A stretch of DNA of 64,000 nt from JBQTKD01 sp963703165. Lineage in GTDB: Bacteria; Actinomycetota; Actinomycetes; Sporichthyales; Sporichthyaceae. This document shows, piece after piece, positions 34,993-42,093 of the stretch. The position numbers were made by a program, and so were the translations under genes. Position 1 is the first letter of the stretch, and each line of letters starts with the position of its first letter. Under the pieces are notes generated by a model. It was not told the origin of the DNA and did not search any database. It saw nothing but the letters and a program-made list of their open reading frames with translations. Location: positions 2,232,001-2,296,000 of the forward strand of contig OY969798.1 in the NCBI GenBank assembly GCA_963703165.1, given 5' to 3'.

Positions 34993-35897
34993 ACCCTGAC
35001 GGTGACGTCGTCCTGGCCGAAGGGCCGTGGACGCACCGTCAGGTCGCCGCCAACGGCGCGCGCTTCCACATCGCCGAGGCAGGCTCCGGCCCGTTGGCCC
35101 TGCTGCTGCACGGCTTCCCGACGTTCTGGTGGACCTGGCGCCACCAGATTCCCGCGCTGGCCGCCGACGGCTACCACGTCGTGGCGATGGATCTGCGTGG
35201 CTACGGCGGCAGCGACAAGACCCCGCGCGGGTACGACCCGTTCACCCTCGCCGGTGACGTCGCCGGGATGATCCGCTCGCTGGGCTACGCCGAGGCCGTC
35301 GTCATCGGCCACGGTTGGGGCGGGATGCTCGGCTGGACCACGGCGGTCCTCGAACCGAAGGTCGTCTCGTCCCTGGTGGTGCTCTCGGCCGCGCACCCGC
35401 GCCGGATGCGCGTCGCCGTCGCCGCCGATCCGCATCAGCTGGCCGCCTCGAAGTACGTGCTCGGCTACCAGCGCCCGTGGGTGCCCGAGCGCGCCCTCAC
35501 CGAGAACGACGCCGCCGAGGTGGCGCGCCTGCTGCTGCACTGGTCGGCGAGTGAGCGCTGGCCGGACGCCGAGACCCTCGCGCGCTACCGCCGAGCCATG
35601 CAGATCGAGGCCGTCGCCCACTCCGCCCTGGAGTACCACCGCTGGGCGATCCGCTCCCTCGTCCGCCCCGACGGCATGCGCTTCGCTCGTCGCATGCGCA
35701 CCCCGATCGCGCGCCCGGTGCTGCAATTGCACGGCGCCCGCGACCCCGCCATCCTGCCCAGCAGCGCCGCCGGTTCCGGTCAGTACGTCGCGGGCCCCTA
35801 CACCTGGACGCTCGTCCCCGACGCCGGCCACTTCCCGCAGGAGGAGCAACCCGACGCCGTCAACGAGATCCTCACCGACTGGCTGCGCACCCGCTGA
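34989..35897 (+). CDS. Alpha/beta hydrolase, epoxide-hydrolase-like (EphE position) with nucleophile replaced by Gly
   Basis: A 302-residue alpha/beta hydrolase, related to epoxide hydrolases: HGFPTFWWTWRHQ oxyanion/tryptophan region, DLRGYGGSDKT, acid LHGARDP and histidine DAGHFPQEEQP near the C-terminus. The nucleophile elbow, normally GHDWGG in epoxide hydrolases or GxSxG in esterases, reads GHGWGG: the catalytic Asp/Ser position is Gly109. Without it a normal hydrolase reaction is not expected, so the protein may be a pseudoenzyme, bind a ligand, or use an unorthodox mechanism. It is translationally coupled to the holin-family gene and orthologous by position to M. tuberculosis EphE. Confidence 0.85.
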   Translation: MNPDGDVVLAEGPWTHRQVAANGARFHIAEAGSGPLALLLHGFPTFWWTWRHQIPALAADGYHVVAMDLRGYGGSDKTPRGYDPFTLAGDVAGMIRSLGYAEAVVIGHGWGGMLGWTTAVLEPKVVSSLVVLSAAHPRRMRVAVAADPHQLAASKYVLGYQRPWVPERALTENDAAEVARLLLHWSASERWPDAETLARYRRAMQIEAVAHSALEYHRWAIRSLVRPDGMRFARRMRTPIARPVLQLHGARDPAILPSSAAGSGQYVAGPYTWTLVPDAGHFPQEEQPDAVNEILTDWLRTR

Positions 35898-35900
35898 GGG

Positions 35901-36395
35901 CGGCTTCACTCGCTGGGCGCCGGCTTCACTCGTTGGAGTGCCGCTGGACTCGCTGAGCGCGGCCTCCTGCGGCGAGCGAAGCAGCACTCTGACGAGTGAA
36001 GCCGCACCACAGACGGCGGCACGGATCCGCGAGCCCGACCACCGACCACCGATGTCTCCGGACAGATGCGTCCGCGATGTCCCCGGACACCACACCGGCG
36101 GCTTCACTCGCTGAGCGCCGGCTTCACTCGCTGGACGCCGGCTTCACTCGCCGGCGTGCCGCTCCACGCGCTGAGCGCAGCCGCCTACGGCGAGCGAAGC
36201 AGCACCCTGACGAGTGAAGCCGCACCACCAACGGCGGCTCCGGGTCTGCGAGCCCGTCGACCGTCCACGATGTCGCCGGACATCAGATCTCCGGCTTCAC
36301 TCGCTGAGCGCCGGCTTCACTCGCCGGCGTGCCGCTCCACGCGCTGAGCGCAGCCGCCTACGGCGAGTGGAGCGGCACTCTGACGAGTGAAGCCG
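35901..36395. repeat. Array of three structured repeat units between the epoxide-hydrolase-like gene and marP
   Basis: The 529-bp gap 35898-36426 is filled by three related units. Each begins with two or three 20-bp tandem copies starting CGGCTTCACTCG (35901, 35921; 36099, 36119, 36139; 36292, 36312) and has an inverted copy CGAGTGAAGCCG (35993-36004, 36211-36222, 36384-36395), so each can fold into a long hairpin of roughly 70-100 nt. Inside lies a second pair (perfect 12 bp in unit three: 36329-36340 with 36367-36378). After units one and two comes a spacer with the small dyad GATGTC..GACATC-like. There are no cas genes and units are not CRISPR-like. It lies between convergent genes, so it may act as terminator or be a REP-like element family. 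Confidence 0.75.
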
Positions 36396-36426
36396 CACCA
36401 CCGACGGCGGCGCGGCCGCGGTCGGC

Positions 36427-37602
36427 TCAGACGCAGGCGCGGGTGGAGACCTGCTGGGTGGCGGTGCGGGCGATGTTGGCGACGGGGCGCACTTCCTCGG
36501 CGGTGAGGGCGTAGCCGGTCTCGGAGCTCTCCACCGACTTGGCGAAGATCAGCCCGAAGACGTCGCCGTCCGGGGACAGCAGCGGGCCACCGGAGTTGCC
36601 GGGCTCGATCTCGGCGAAGATCGAGAAGACCTCGCGGTCGACGGTGCCGGTGTTGTAGATGTCCGGGCCGCGGGCGTTGATCTTCTCGCGGATGCGGGCC
36701 TTCTCCAGCTGGTACGGACCGTTGAGGGGGAAGCCGGCGACGACGGAGGGGTCACGCCGCTCGCCCTCGTAGTCGAAGTCGAGCGAGGGGGCGTCGAGTT
36801 CGGGCACGTAGATGATTGCGACGTCGCGGCGGTAGTCGAAGTGCACGACCTTGCCGGGCAGCTTCCGCTCTGTCCCACGCACCGACACCGTCGGCTCGTT
36901 GACCCCGGCGACGACGTGCGCGTTGGTCATCACGTGCTGCGGGGCGTAGACGAAGCCGCTGCCCTCCAACGCCTTGCGGCAGGACAGCGCCGCGCCCTCG
37001 ACCTTCACGATGCTGGCGGCGGCCCGCTTGATGGCCGTGGTGGCGAGCGGGCCGCTGTCCGGCGGCGGCACCGGCGCGATCCGTTCGTTGTCGAAGGGCC
37101 CGAAGACCTGGGTCAGGCCGTTCTTGTTCAACAGGCTGGACAGCCCGCGGTCGATGCGCGAAGCGCTGTCCGGCATCGCCTTGTCGACGGCCTGCAGGAT
37201 CTCGGAGTTCTTCACCTTCGCGGTGATGTTCGGGATCGGCGCCCGGGCCAGGGAGTTGCCGACGAACCATGCGATGACCAGCAGCGAGATCACGCCGAAG
37301 ATCGCGCCGGTGCCCGCGTCGATCGTGTGCCCGGGCCGCCACCTGAGCTGCGAGCGCACCGCGGTGCCGACCACCGATCCGAACAGTTGCCCGACGGTGG
37401 CCAAGGTCAGCACCAACGCGACGGCGAAGATCGCCTGGCTGAGTTGGTCGTGGATGATCTTCACGACGTCCGGGGCGATGAGAATGCCCGCCAGACCACC
37501 GGCCAGGAAGCCGGTGAACGCGCACACACCGACGAGGAATCCCTGCCGGTACCCCGCGATGGCGAAGGACAGCGCCGCCAACAGGATCAGGACGTCGACC
37601 AC
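36427..37602 (-). CDS. marP: Membrane-anchored periplasmic serine protease MarP
   Basis: A 391-residue protein: four N-terminal transmembrane helices (CvpA-like, residues about 5-110), a linker, and a chymotrypsin-like protease domain from about 190. Catalytic triad motifs: TNAHVVAG (His), DYRRDVAIIYV (Asp), EPGNSGGPLL (Ser). Cysteines in LSCRKALEG and the C-terminal TRACV correspond to the disulfide of M. tuberculosis MarP (Rv3671c), which is needed for acid resistance and activates the RipA peptidoglycan hydrolase. GTG 37602 begins 2 bp after the NUDIX stop with GGAGAGG upstream. It is last in the nth-tlpA-NUDIX-marP operon. Confidence 0.93.
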   Translation of the reverse strand: MVDVLILLAALSFAIAGYRQGFLVGVCAFTGFLAGGLAGILIAPDVVKIIHDQLSQAIFAVALVLTLATVGQLFGSVVGTAVRSQLRWRPGHTIDAGTGAIFGVISLLVIAWFVGNSLARAPIPNITAKVKNSEILQAVDKAMPDSASRIDRGLSSLLNKNGLTQVFGPFDNERIAPVPPPDSGPLATTAIKRAAASIVKVEGAALSCRKALEGSGFVYAPQHVMTNAHVVAGVNEPTVSVRGTERKLPGKVVHFDYRRDVAIIYVPELDAPSLDFDYEGERRDPSVVAGFPLNGPYQLEKARIREKINARGPDIYNTGTVDREVFSIFAEIEPGNSGGPLLSPDGDVFGLIFAKSVESSETGYALTAEEVRPVANIARTATQQVSTRACV

Positions 37603-37604
37603 GC

Positions 37605-38318
37605 CTAGTTCGCCTCTCCACCCGAGGGATCCGTGCGTGATGCCAATGCGACCGCCTCGTCGGGTAGATCGACGACGTGGTCCCGCGCCCAGGGCTGTTC
37701 CCAGCCTGCCAGCCGCAGCACGAGGTCGAGCACCCAGGCGGTGAAGCCCCAGACCAGCATCCCGTTCACCGCGAAGCCAGGCATCACCCGACCGCTGGCG
37801 ATGTGGCGCACCCGCATGCGGTTGTCCGGGTCCACCAGATCGCTGATCGAGACCGCATGCACCGCAGCCACTTCGGCGGCGTCCATCGGGGCGACCGGGG
37901 AACGCTCCCGCCACCACCCGAGGACAGGGGTCACCACGTAGTTCGAGACGGGGATGAACAGATCCGGCAGCGCCCCGAAGATCTCGACGCCGGACGGGTC
38001 CAGGCCGGTCTCCTCGACCGTCTCGCGCAGTGCCGCCCCCACAGGACCGGCGTCGTCGGGGTCGATCGCACCACCGGGGAACGCCGGTTGCCCGGCGTGG
38101 CTGCGCAACCGGTCGGAGCGCTCGATCATCAGCACCTGGATGCCACGTTCGGCCTCGAGCCAGAACAGCAGCAGCACCGCGGAGAGTCGGCCACCGTCCT
38201 CCGGCCGCCGGATCATCTCGACGTCCTCCGGCCGCACGGTCTCGAGCACGCGCACCAAGGGTGACGTCCAGTCAGGCAGATCAACCGGTGGGCCCCCCAC
38301 CGACGCCACTTCACTCAC
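37605..38318 (-). CDS. NUDIX hydrolase, CoA pyrophosphatase type
   Basis: A 237-residue NUDIX protein with the CoA-pyrophosphatase subgroup motif RSDRLRSHAGQPAFPGG followed by the Nudix box GGAIDPDDAGPVGAALRETV ... EETGL (REtVEETGL intact; the first box Glu is Asp). It should cleave CoA or related nucleoside diphosphate linkages to 3',5'-ADP and phosphopantetheine. GTG 38318 overlaps the tlpA stop as GTGA. Orthologous by position to Rv3672c, between tlpA and marP. Confidence 0.9.
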   Translation of the reverse strand: MSEVASVGGPPVDLPDWTSPLVRVLETVRPEDVEMIRRPEDGGRLSAVLLLFWLEAERGIQVLMIERSDRLRSHAGQPAFPGGAIDPDDAGPVGAALRETVEETGLDPSGVEIFGALPDLFIPVSNYVVTPVLGWWRERSPVAPMDAAEVAAVHAVSISDLVDPDNRMRVRHIASGRVMPGFAVNGMLVWGFTAWVLDLVLRLAGWEQPWARDHVVDLPDEAVALASRTDPSGGEAN

Positions 38319-38974
38319 GCGGGGGCCTCCGACGTGCCGCTCTCGACGCCGAGGTACTCCGACAAGGCCTCGCGCACCTGCTCACTGCTGGTGAAGGCAC
38401 CGTAGTGGACCCCTGCGATCCCGCCGTCGGACCGCACGAAGAACGTGACCGGTGGGCCGGGGAATCGCAGCGGCCCACGAATCTTGCCGCTCTCGTCGCG
38501 CAGAGACGGCCAGGTGACGTCGTGGAACTTGTTCCAGGTACGAGCATCGGCCGGATCGTCGGAGAGGTTGAGGCCGACGAAGCGGACCTGGTCGCGCATC
38601 TGGGACTCGACGGCCACCAGGTGCGGCATCTCCTCGGAGCAGGGACCGCACCAACTGGCCCAGACGTTCACCAGCGCCGGCCCGCGAAGCTTGGCCAAGC
38701 TGAGTCCCGGTCCGTCGTCGAGACAGCGCAGCACTTTGTCCGGCATTGACCGCTTGCTCGTGGCGGCCTTGGTCGAGCCCGTGGTCACCGGGGTTTCCAA
38801 ACCCGTGCAGGCCGCGGCCGGAGCGTCCGGGCGGGAATGCAGGGTCACGGGCGACGTCGCGGTGCCGCTCGGGGTCGGTTCGGCCGCCGCGGTGGACTCC
38901 GCGGCGGAGGTGGAGCCGCAGGCACTGAGCAGGACCAGCAGCAGCGCCACCGGTCCCCAGGTTCGGGTCCTCAT
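38315..38974 (-). CDS. TlpA-like thioredoxin-fold lipoprotein
   Basis: A 219-residue exported thiol oxidoreductase: lipoprotein signal (MRTRTWGPVALLLVLLSACG, lipidated Cys in LLSAC), a low-complexity linker, then a thioredoxin/TlpA domain with active site WASWCGPCSEEMPHL, the cis-Pro loop FPGPPVTFFV and typical LVNVWASW strand. It would reduce or isomerise disulfides outside the membrane, possibly including the MarP disulfide encoded two genes downstream (inference). ATG 38974 overlaps the nth stop (ATGA) and the stop overlaps the NUDIX start. Confidence 0.92.
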   Translation of the reverse strand: MRTRTWGPVALLLVLLSACGSTSAAESTAAAEPTPSGTATSPVTLHSRPDAPAAACTGLETPVTTGSTKAATSKRSMPDKVLRCLDDGPGLSLAKLRGPALVNVWASWCGPCSEEMPHLVAVESQMRDQVRFVGLNLSDDPADARTWNKFHDVTWPSLRDESGKIRGPLRFPGPPVTFFVRSDGGIAGVHYGAFTSSEQVREALSEYLGVESGTSEAPA

Positions 38975-39714
38975 CCCGCCGCTGCCGGGGCGGTGCTGAA
39001 GGCGCTGTCGGACTTGACGAGCTTCGCTGCCTTCTCCGGATCGGTCTCGCCCTCGCCGTAGGCCGGGCACAGCGACGCGAGCGAGCAGGCCCCGCAGGCC
39101 GGCTTGCGGGCGAAGCACCGCCGCCGTCCGTGCCAGATCATCCGCTGCGAGAGGTCGGTCCACTCCTTGCGTGGGATGAATGCCCCTACCGCGTGCTCGA
39201 CCTTGACCGGGTCCTCCTCCGTGGTCCAGCCGAACCTGCGGGACAGCCGCCCGAAGTGGGTGTCCACGGTGATGCCGGGGATCCCGAAGGCGTTGCCGAG
39301 CACGACGTTCGCCGTCTTGCGCCCGACGCCGGGCAGCGTGACGAGGTCCTCCAGCCGGGCCGGGACCTCCCCGCCGTAGCGCTCGCACAACGCCTGCGCC
39401 ATCCCCATCACCGAGTTCGTCTTCGCCCGGAAGAAGCCCGTGGAGGCGACGATGGTCTCCATCTCGGCCCGGTCGGCCGCGGCGTACTCCGCGGCGGTGC
39501 GGTACTTGGCGAACAGCACCGGGGTCACCATGTTCACCCGCACGTCGGTGGTCTGCGCCGAGAGGATCGTCGCGACCAGCAACTCGAGCGGGGTCGTGAA
39601 GTCCAGCTCGCAGTGCGCGTCGGGGTAGGCGAGGGCCAGTTCGCGGCTGATCCGCCGCGCCCGGCGAGTGCGTGCGAGCTCCGACTCGTCGGCGAAGGAA
39701 CGGGGGCTCGGCAC
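38971..39714 (-). CDS. nth: Endonuclease III
   Basis: A 247-residue base-excision repair glycosylase/AP lyase. The helix-hairpin-helix and catalytic lysine are in LPGVGRKTANVVLG, the catalytic Asp in ITVDTHFGRLSRR, and the 4Fe-4S ligands are CFARKPACGACSLASLC (C-x6-C-x2-C-x5-C). It removes oxidised pyrimidines and nicks the abasic site. First gene of the operon with tlpA, NUDIX and marP; GTG 39714. It is divergent from crp with 272 bp between the starts, as in Mycobacterium and Streptomyces. Confidence 0.96.
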   Translation of the reverse strand: MPSPRSFADESELARTRRARRISRELALAYPDAHCELDFTTPLELLVATILSAQTTDVRVNMVTPVLFAKYRTAAEYAAADRAEMETIVASTGFFRAKTNSVMGMAQALCERYGGEVPARLEDLVTLPGVGRKTANVVLGNAFGIPGITVDTHFGRLSRRFGWTTEEDPVKVEHAVGAFIPRKEWTDLSQRMIWHGRRRCFARKPACGACSLASLCPAYGEGETDPEKAAKLVKSDSAFSTAPAAAG

Positions 39715-39986
39715 GCGGATCAGGGTACGTCCGCACCCCTACAGCCTTGCTGTCCGGGGGCTTCGAACTGCCTATCAAAACACCCCCGGGTAGGGACTAA
39801 CCACCAGGTGTGACGCGCGGCACTGCGCAGTCGCTACAGTTGCGCGGCGCCGTGTTACCGGGAGCAAACCCGCCCGCCCGGCCCTGGCGCACGTACTGCC
39901 TGCACGAGACGCGGCCGACGCGGTCAGAGTTGATCGGCGGAATCGACTGTCTCTCGCGGTGGTACCAGAGCACGAGGAGGAGCGAC

Positions 39987-40664
39987 GTGGACGACGTCGT
40001 CATCAAGAAGGCCCCCCTGTTCGCCGCTCTCGACGAGGACGGCGCGGTCGCGCTTCGCCGCTCGATGACAGAGGTCAGCCTCGGGCGCTCCCAGGTCCTG
40101 TTCCGGGAGGGCGACACCGGCGACCGGCTCTACGTCGTGGCCGAGGGCAAGATGAAGCTCGGGCGCACCTCCAGCGACGGCCGCGAGAATCTGCTCTCGA
40201 TCCTCGGCCCCGGCGAGATGTTCGGTGAGCTGTCCCTCTTCGACCCGGGCCCGCGCACCGCGACCGCCACGGCGGTCACCGAGAGCCGCCTGTTCGCCCT
40301 GTCCAACCAGGACCTCAAGCCGTGGCTGACCGGGCGGCCTGAGGTCGCCCTGTCGCTGCTGCGCCAGCTCTCCCGCCGCCTGCGCCGGACCAACGAGGTC
40401 GTCGGCGACCTCGTGTTCTCCGACGTCCCGGGCCGCGTCGCCAAGGCGCTGTTGGACCTGTCCAAGCGCTTCGGCGTGAACTCCGAGGAAGGCCTGCACG
40501 TCGCCCACGACCTGACCCAGGAAGAACTGGCTCAGCTCGTCGGGGCCTCCCGCGAGACCGTGAACAAGGCCTTGGCCGACTTCGCCTCGCGCGGCTGGCT
40601 GCGCCTCGAGGCCCGCGCCGTCGTCCTGCTCGACGTCGAACGCCTGCAGCGCCGCGCCCGCTGA
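39987..40664 (+). CDS. crp: Crp/Fnr-family cAMP receptor protein
   Basis: A 225-residue global regulator, very close in pattern to mycobacterial and Streptomyces Crp. The cyclic-nucleotide domain has EGDTGDRLYVVAEGKMKLGR and the phosphate-binding cassette GEMFGELSLFDPGPRTATA; the winged HTH is LTQEELAQLVGASRETVNKAL. GTG 39987 is used, with GGAGG 7-10 nt upstream, giving VDDVVIKKAPLFAAL as in homologues. A half-conserved Crp-like site (TGTGA at 39809-39813 with GCACT after 6 bp) lies upstream and could mediate autoregulation; weak. The gene is followed by a strong terminator. Confidence 0.94.
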   Translation: MDDVVIKKAPLFAALDEDGAVALRRSMTEVSLGRSQVLFREGDTGDRLYVVAEGKMKLGRTSSDGRENLLSILGPGEMFGELSLFDPGPRTATATAVTESRLFALSNQDLKPWLTGRPEVALSLLRQLSRRLRRTNEVVGDLVFSDVPGRVAKALLDLSKRFGVNSEEGLHVAHDLTQEELAQLVGASRETVNKALADFASRGWLRLEARAVVLLDVERLQRRAR

Positions 40665-40678
40665 TCCGCACAGCAGAA

Positions 40679-40749
40679 GGCCGCGACACCCCTCGCCGGG
40701 TGTCGCGGCCGTTTCCGTTCTGCGGCGCCACCCCTCGCCGGGTGACGCC
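40679..40749 (+). terminator. Tandem hairpin terminator of crp
   Basis: A perfect 12-bp stem (40679-40690 with 40699-40710, 8-nt loop CCTCGCCG) is followed by GTTTCCGTTC, then a second, related hairpin (40724-40733 with 40740-40749, one mismatch). The two share the CACCCCTCGCCGGGTG core, so the second looks like a duplicated copy. They lie 15 bp after the crp stop. Confidence 0.8.
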
Positions 40750-40803
40750 CTGATCGGTTCTGTGGCTGCAGCACCGATCGACTCTTACATCACGCTCAGG
40801 CGA

Positions 40804-40826
40804 CTCACTCGTTCCTCGCTCGTCGC
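40804..40826. repeat. 23-bp dispersed repeat, copy 2
   Basis: Identical over 23 bp to 6084-6106. It lies in the 490-bp gap 40665-41154 between crp and livH, after the crp terminator. The rest of that gap shows no gene; an upstream in-frame extension of livH (from 40969) has atypical composition and is not used. A promoter for the liv operon should lie here; the A/T-rich stretch around 40940-40955 is a candidate. Confidence 0.6.
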
Positions 40827-41154
40827 ATTCGCGTACCTCGGGCCAGACCGGCCGACCACGCGAGTCCCCACCGCGCGCGGGTCGGCCGGGCCTGGCCCAC
40901 ACAAGAAGGCCCTGCACCAATGGTGCATTTGTTCTTGCTGATACATATGGGACAAGAGTGACGTCCTGATGTCAACATCCGAGGCCTTTTCGGTATGCGG
41001 CGTGTCGTTGGTCTCGCTCCCGGCCCCTGACCGGCCGTGGTCTGGAGGCACGGGTTGGCTTACTCTCACCGCAGATATCCGTTTCGACCGCATGTGGGTG
41101 GATCTGTCCCGGTCCATCCGCGCGCGGAGTCACGGCGCGACCGAGGAGGCCCTG

Positions 41155-42093
41155 GTGAACTGGGGACTGCTCGACGAGACCGTGATCCTCGGTCTGTTGG
41201 TGGCCGGTCTCTACGGCTTCGTGCCGGTGGCCGTCGTCCTGACCTACCGGATCAGCCGGACGATCGCCTTCGTGCACGGCGGTTTCGCGATCTTCGGCGG
41301 ACTTTTCTACGCGCTGCTCGTCAACGGCCCGCAGAGCAGCCACGGCGTCTCCCACCCGGTCATCGATCAGGGCTGGGTCGCGCTCATCGCGGCCGGCGCG
41401 GCCGGCGCGGTCCTGGCGGCCGGCTTCGGCGCCCTGGTGATGTCCCGCTGGATGGCCGAACTGCCCGGCATCACCCTCACGGTGGTCTCGATCGCCGGGC
41501 TGCTGCTCGTCGGGAACCTGTCCGGTTACTGGGTCCAGCCGGGCGGCTTCTCGATCAGTGAGAGCCCCTTCGCGGGAGGCGGTTTCCGCGTCGACGACGT
41601 CGTCGTCACCTATCACCGCCTCTTCACGCTGCTCCTGCTGATCGCCCTGGTCGTCGCCCTCACGCTGTTCCTCAACCGCACCTACACCGGGTTGGCGATC
41701 CGCGCGATCGCGGACGACGTCGAGGCCAGCGTCTGGTGCGGGGCCAAGCTGCGGCTCATCGGCACCGGGGTCTACGCCGCGTCCGGGGCCATCGCCGCGA
41801 CAGCAGGCGCCTTGTACGCCTCGGCCGTCGCCGACGCCGTCGACGGATTCCTGAAGTTGTTCGTGATCGGGTTGCTGCTCGCCGTCGTCGGCGGGATGCG
41901 CAGCGTGGGCCTGGCCCTCGCGGGCGCGATCTTCTACGGGATCCTGAACACCGCACTGGTCGGCGGATTCGTCGGCACCGTCGGCGTCGGGAAGCAGCAG
42001 GTCATCCTCTTCGGCGGCCTCCTCGCCATGATCATGATCGCGGCGCGGATCCGTCGGGAGAACTTCTTCCTGCTGGCCGGACACCAGACGTGA
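41155..42093 (+). CDS. livH: Branched-chain amino-acid-type ABC transporter permease (LivH)
   Basis: A 312-residue LivH-type permease with about eight transmembrane helices: VAVVLTYRISRTIAFVHGGF near the N-terminus, and the conserved EAA-like loop NRTYTGLAIRAIADDVEASVWCG, then LLAVVGGMRSVGLALAGAI. It forms the membrane channel with the LivM domain of the next gene. GTG 41155 is preceded by GAGGAGG; the stop overlaps the next start as GTGA (42090-42093). First gene of a three-gene transporter operon. Confidence 0.9.
   Translation: MNWGLLDETVILGLLVAGLYGFVPVAVVLTYRISRTIAFVHGGFAIFGGLFYALLVNGPQSSHGVSHPVIDQGWVALIAAGAAGAVLAAGFGALVMSRWMAELPGITLTVVSIAGLLLVGNLSGYWVQPGGFSISESPFAGGGFRVDDVVVTYHRLFTLLLLIALVVALTLFLNRTYTGLAIRAIADDVEASVWCGAKLRLIGTGVYAASGAIAATAGALYASAVADAVDGFLKLFVIGLLLAVVGGMRSVGLALAGAIFYGILNTALVGGFVGTVGVGKQQVILFGGLLAMIMIAARIRRENFFLLAGHQT

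Noticed and set aside
35901..36395. CRISPR array candidate
   Set aside because: Repeats are 20-bp direct copies without unique spacers, unit spacing is irregular, and no cas gene is in the window.
39808..39824. Crp binding site for autoregulation
   Set aside because: Only one half-site (TGTGA) is good; the second half deviates, so it is mentioned only as weak in the crp entry.
40969..41154. N-terminal extension of LivH from ATG 40969
   Set aside because: The extra 62 residues lack similarity to LivH, and GTG 41155 has a strong ribosome site at the homologous position.
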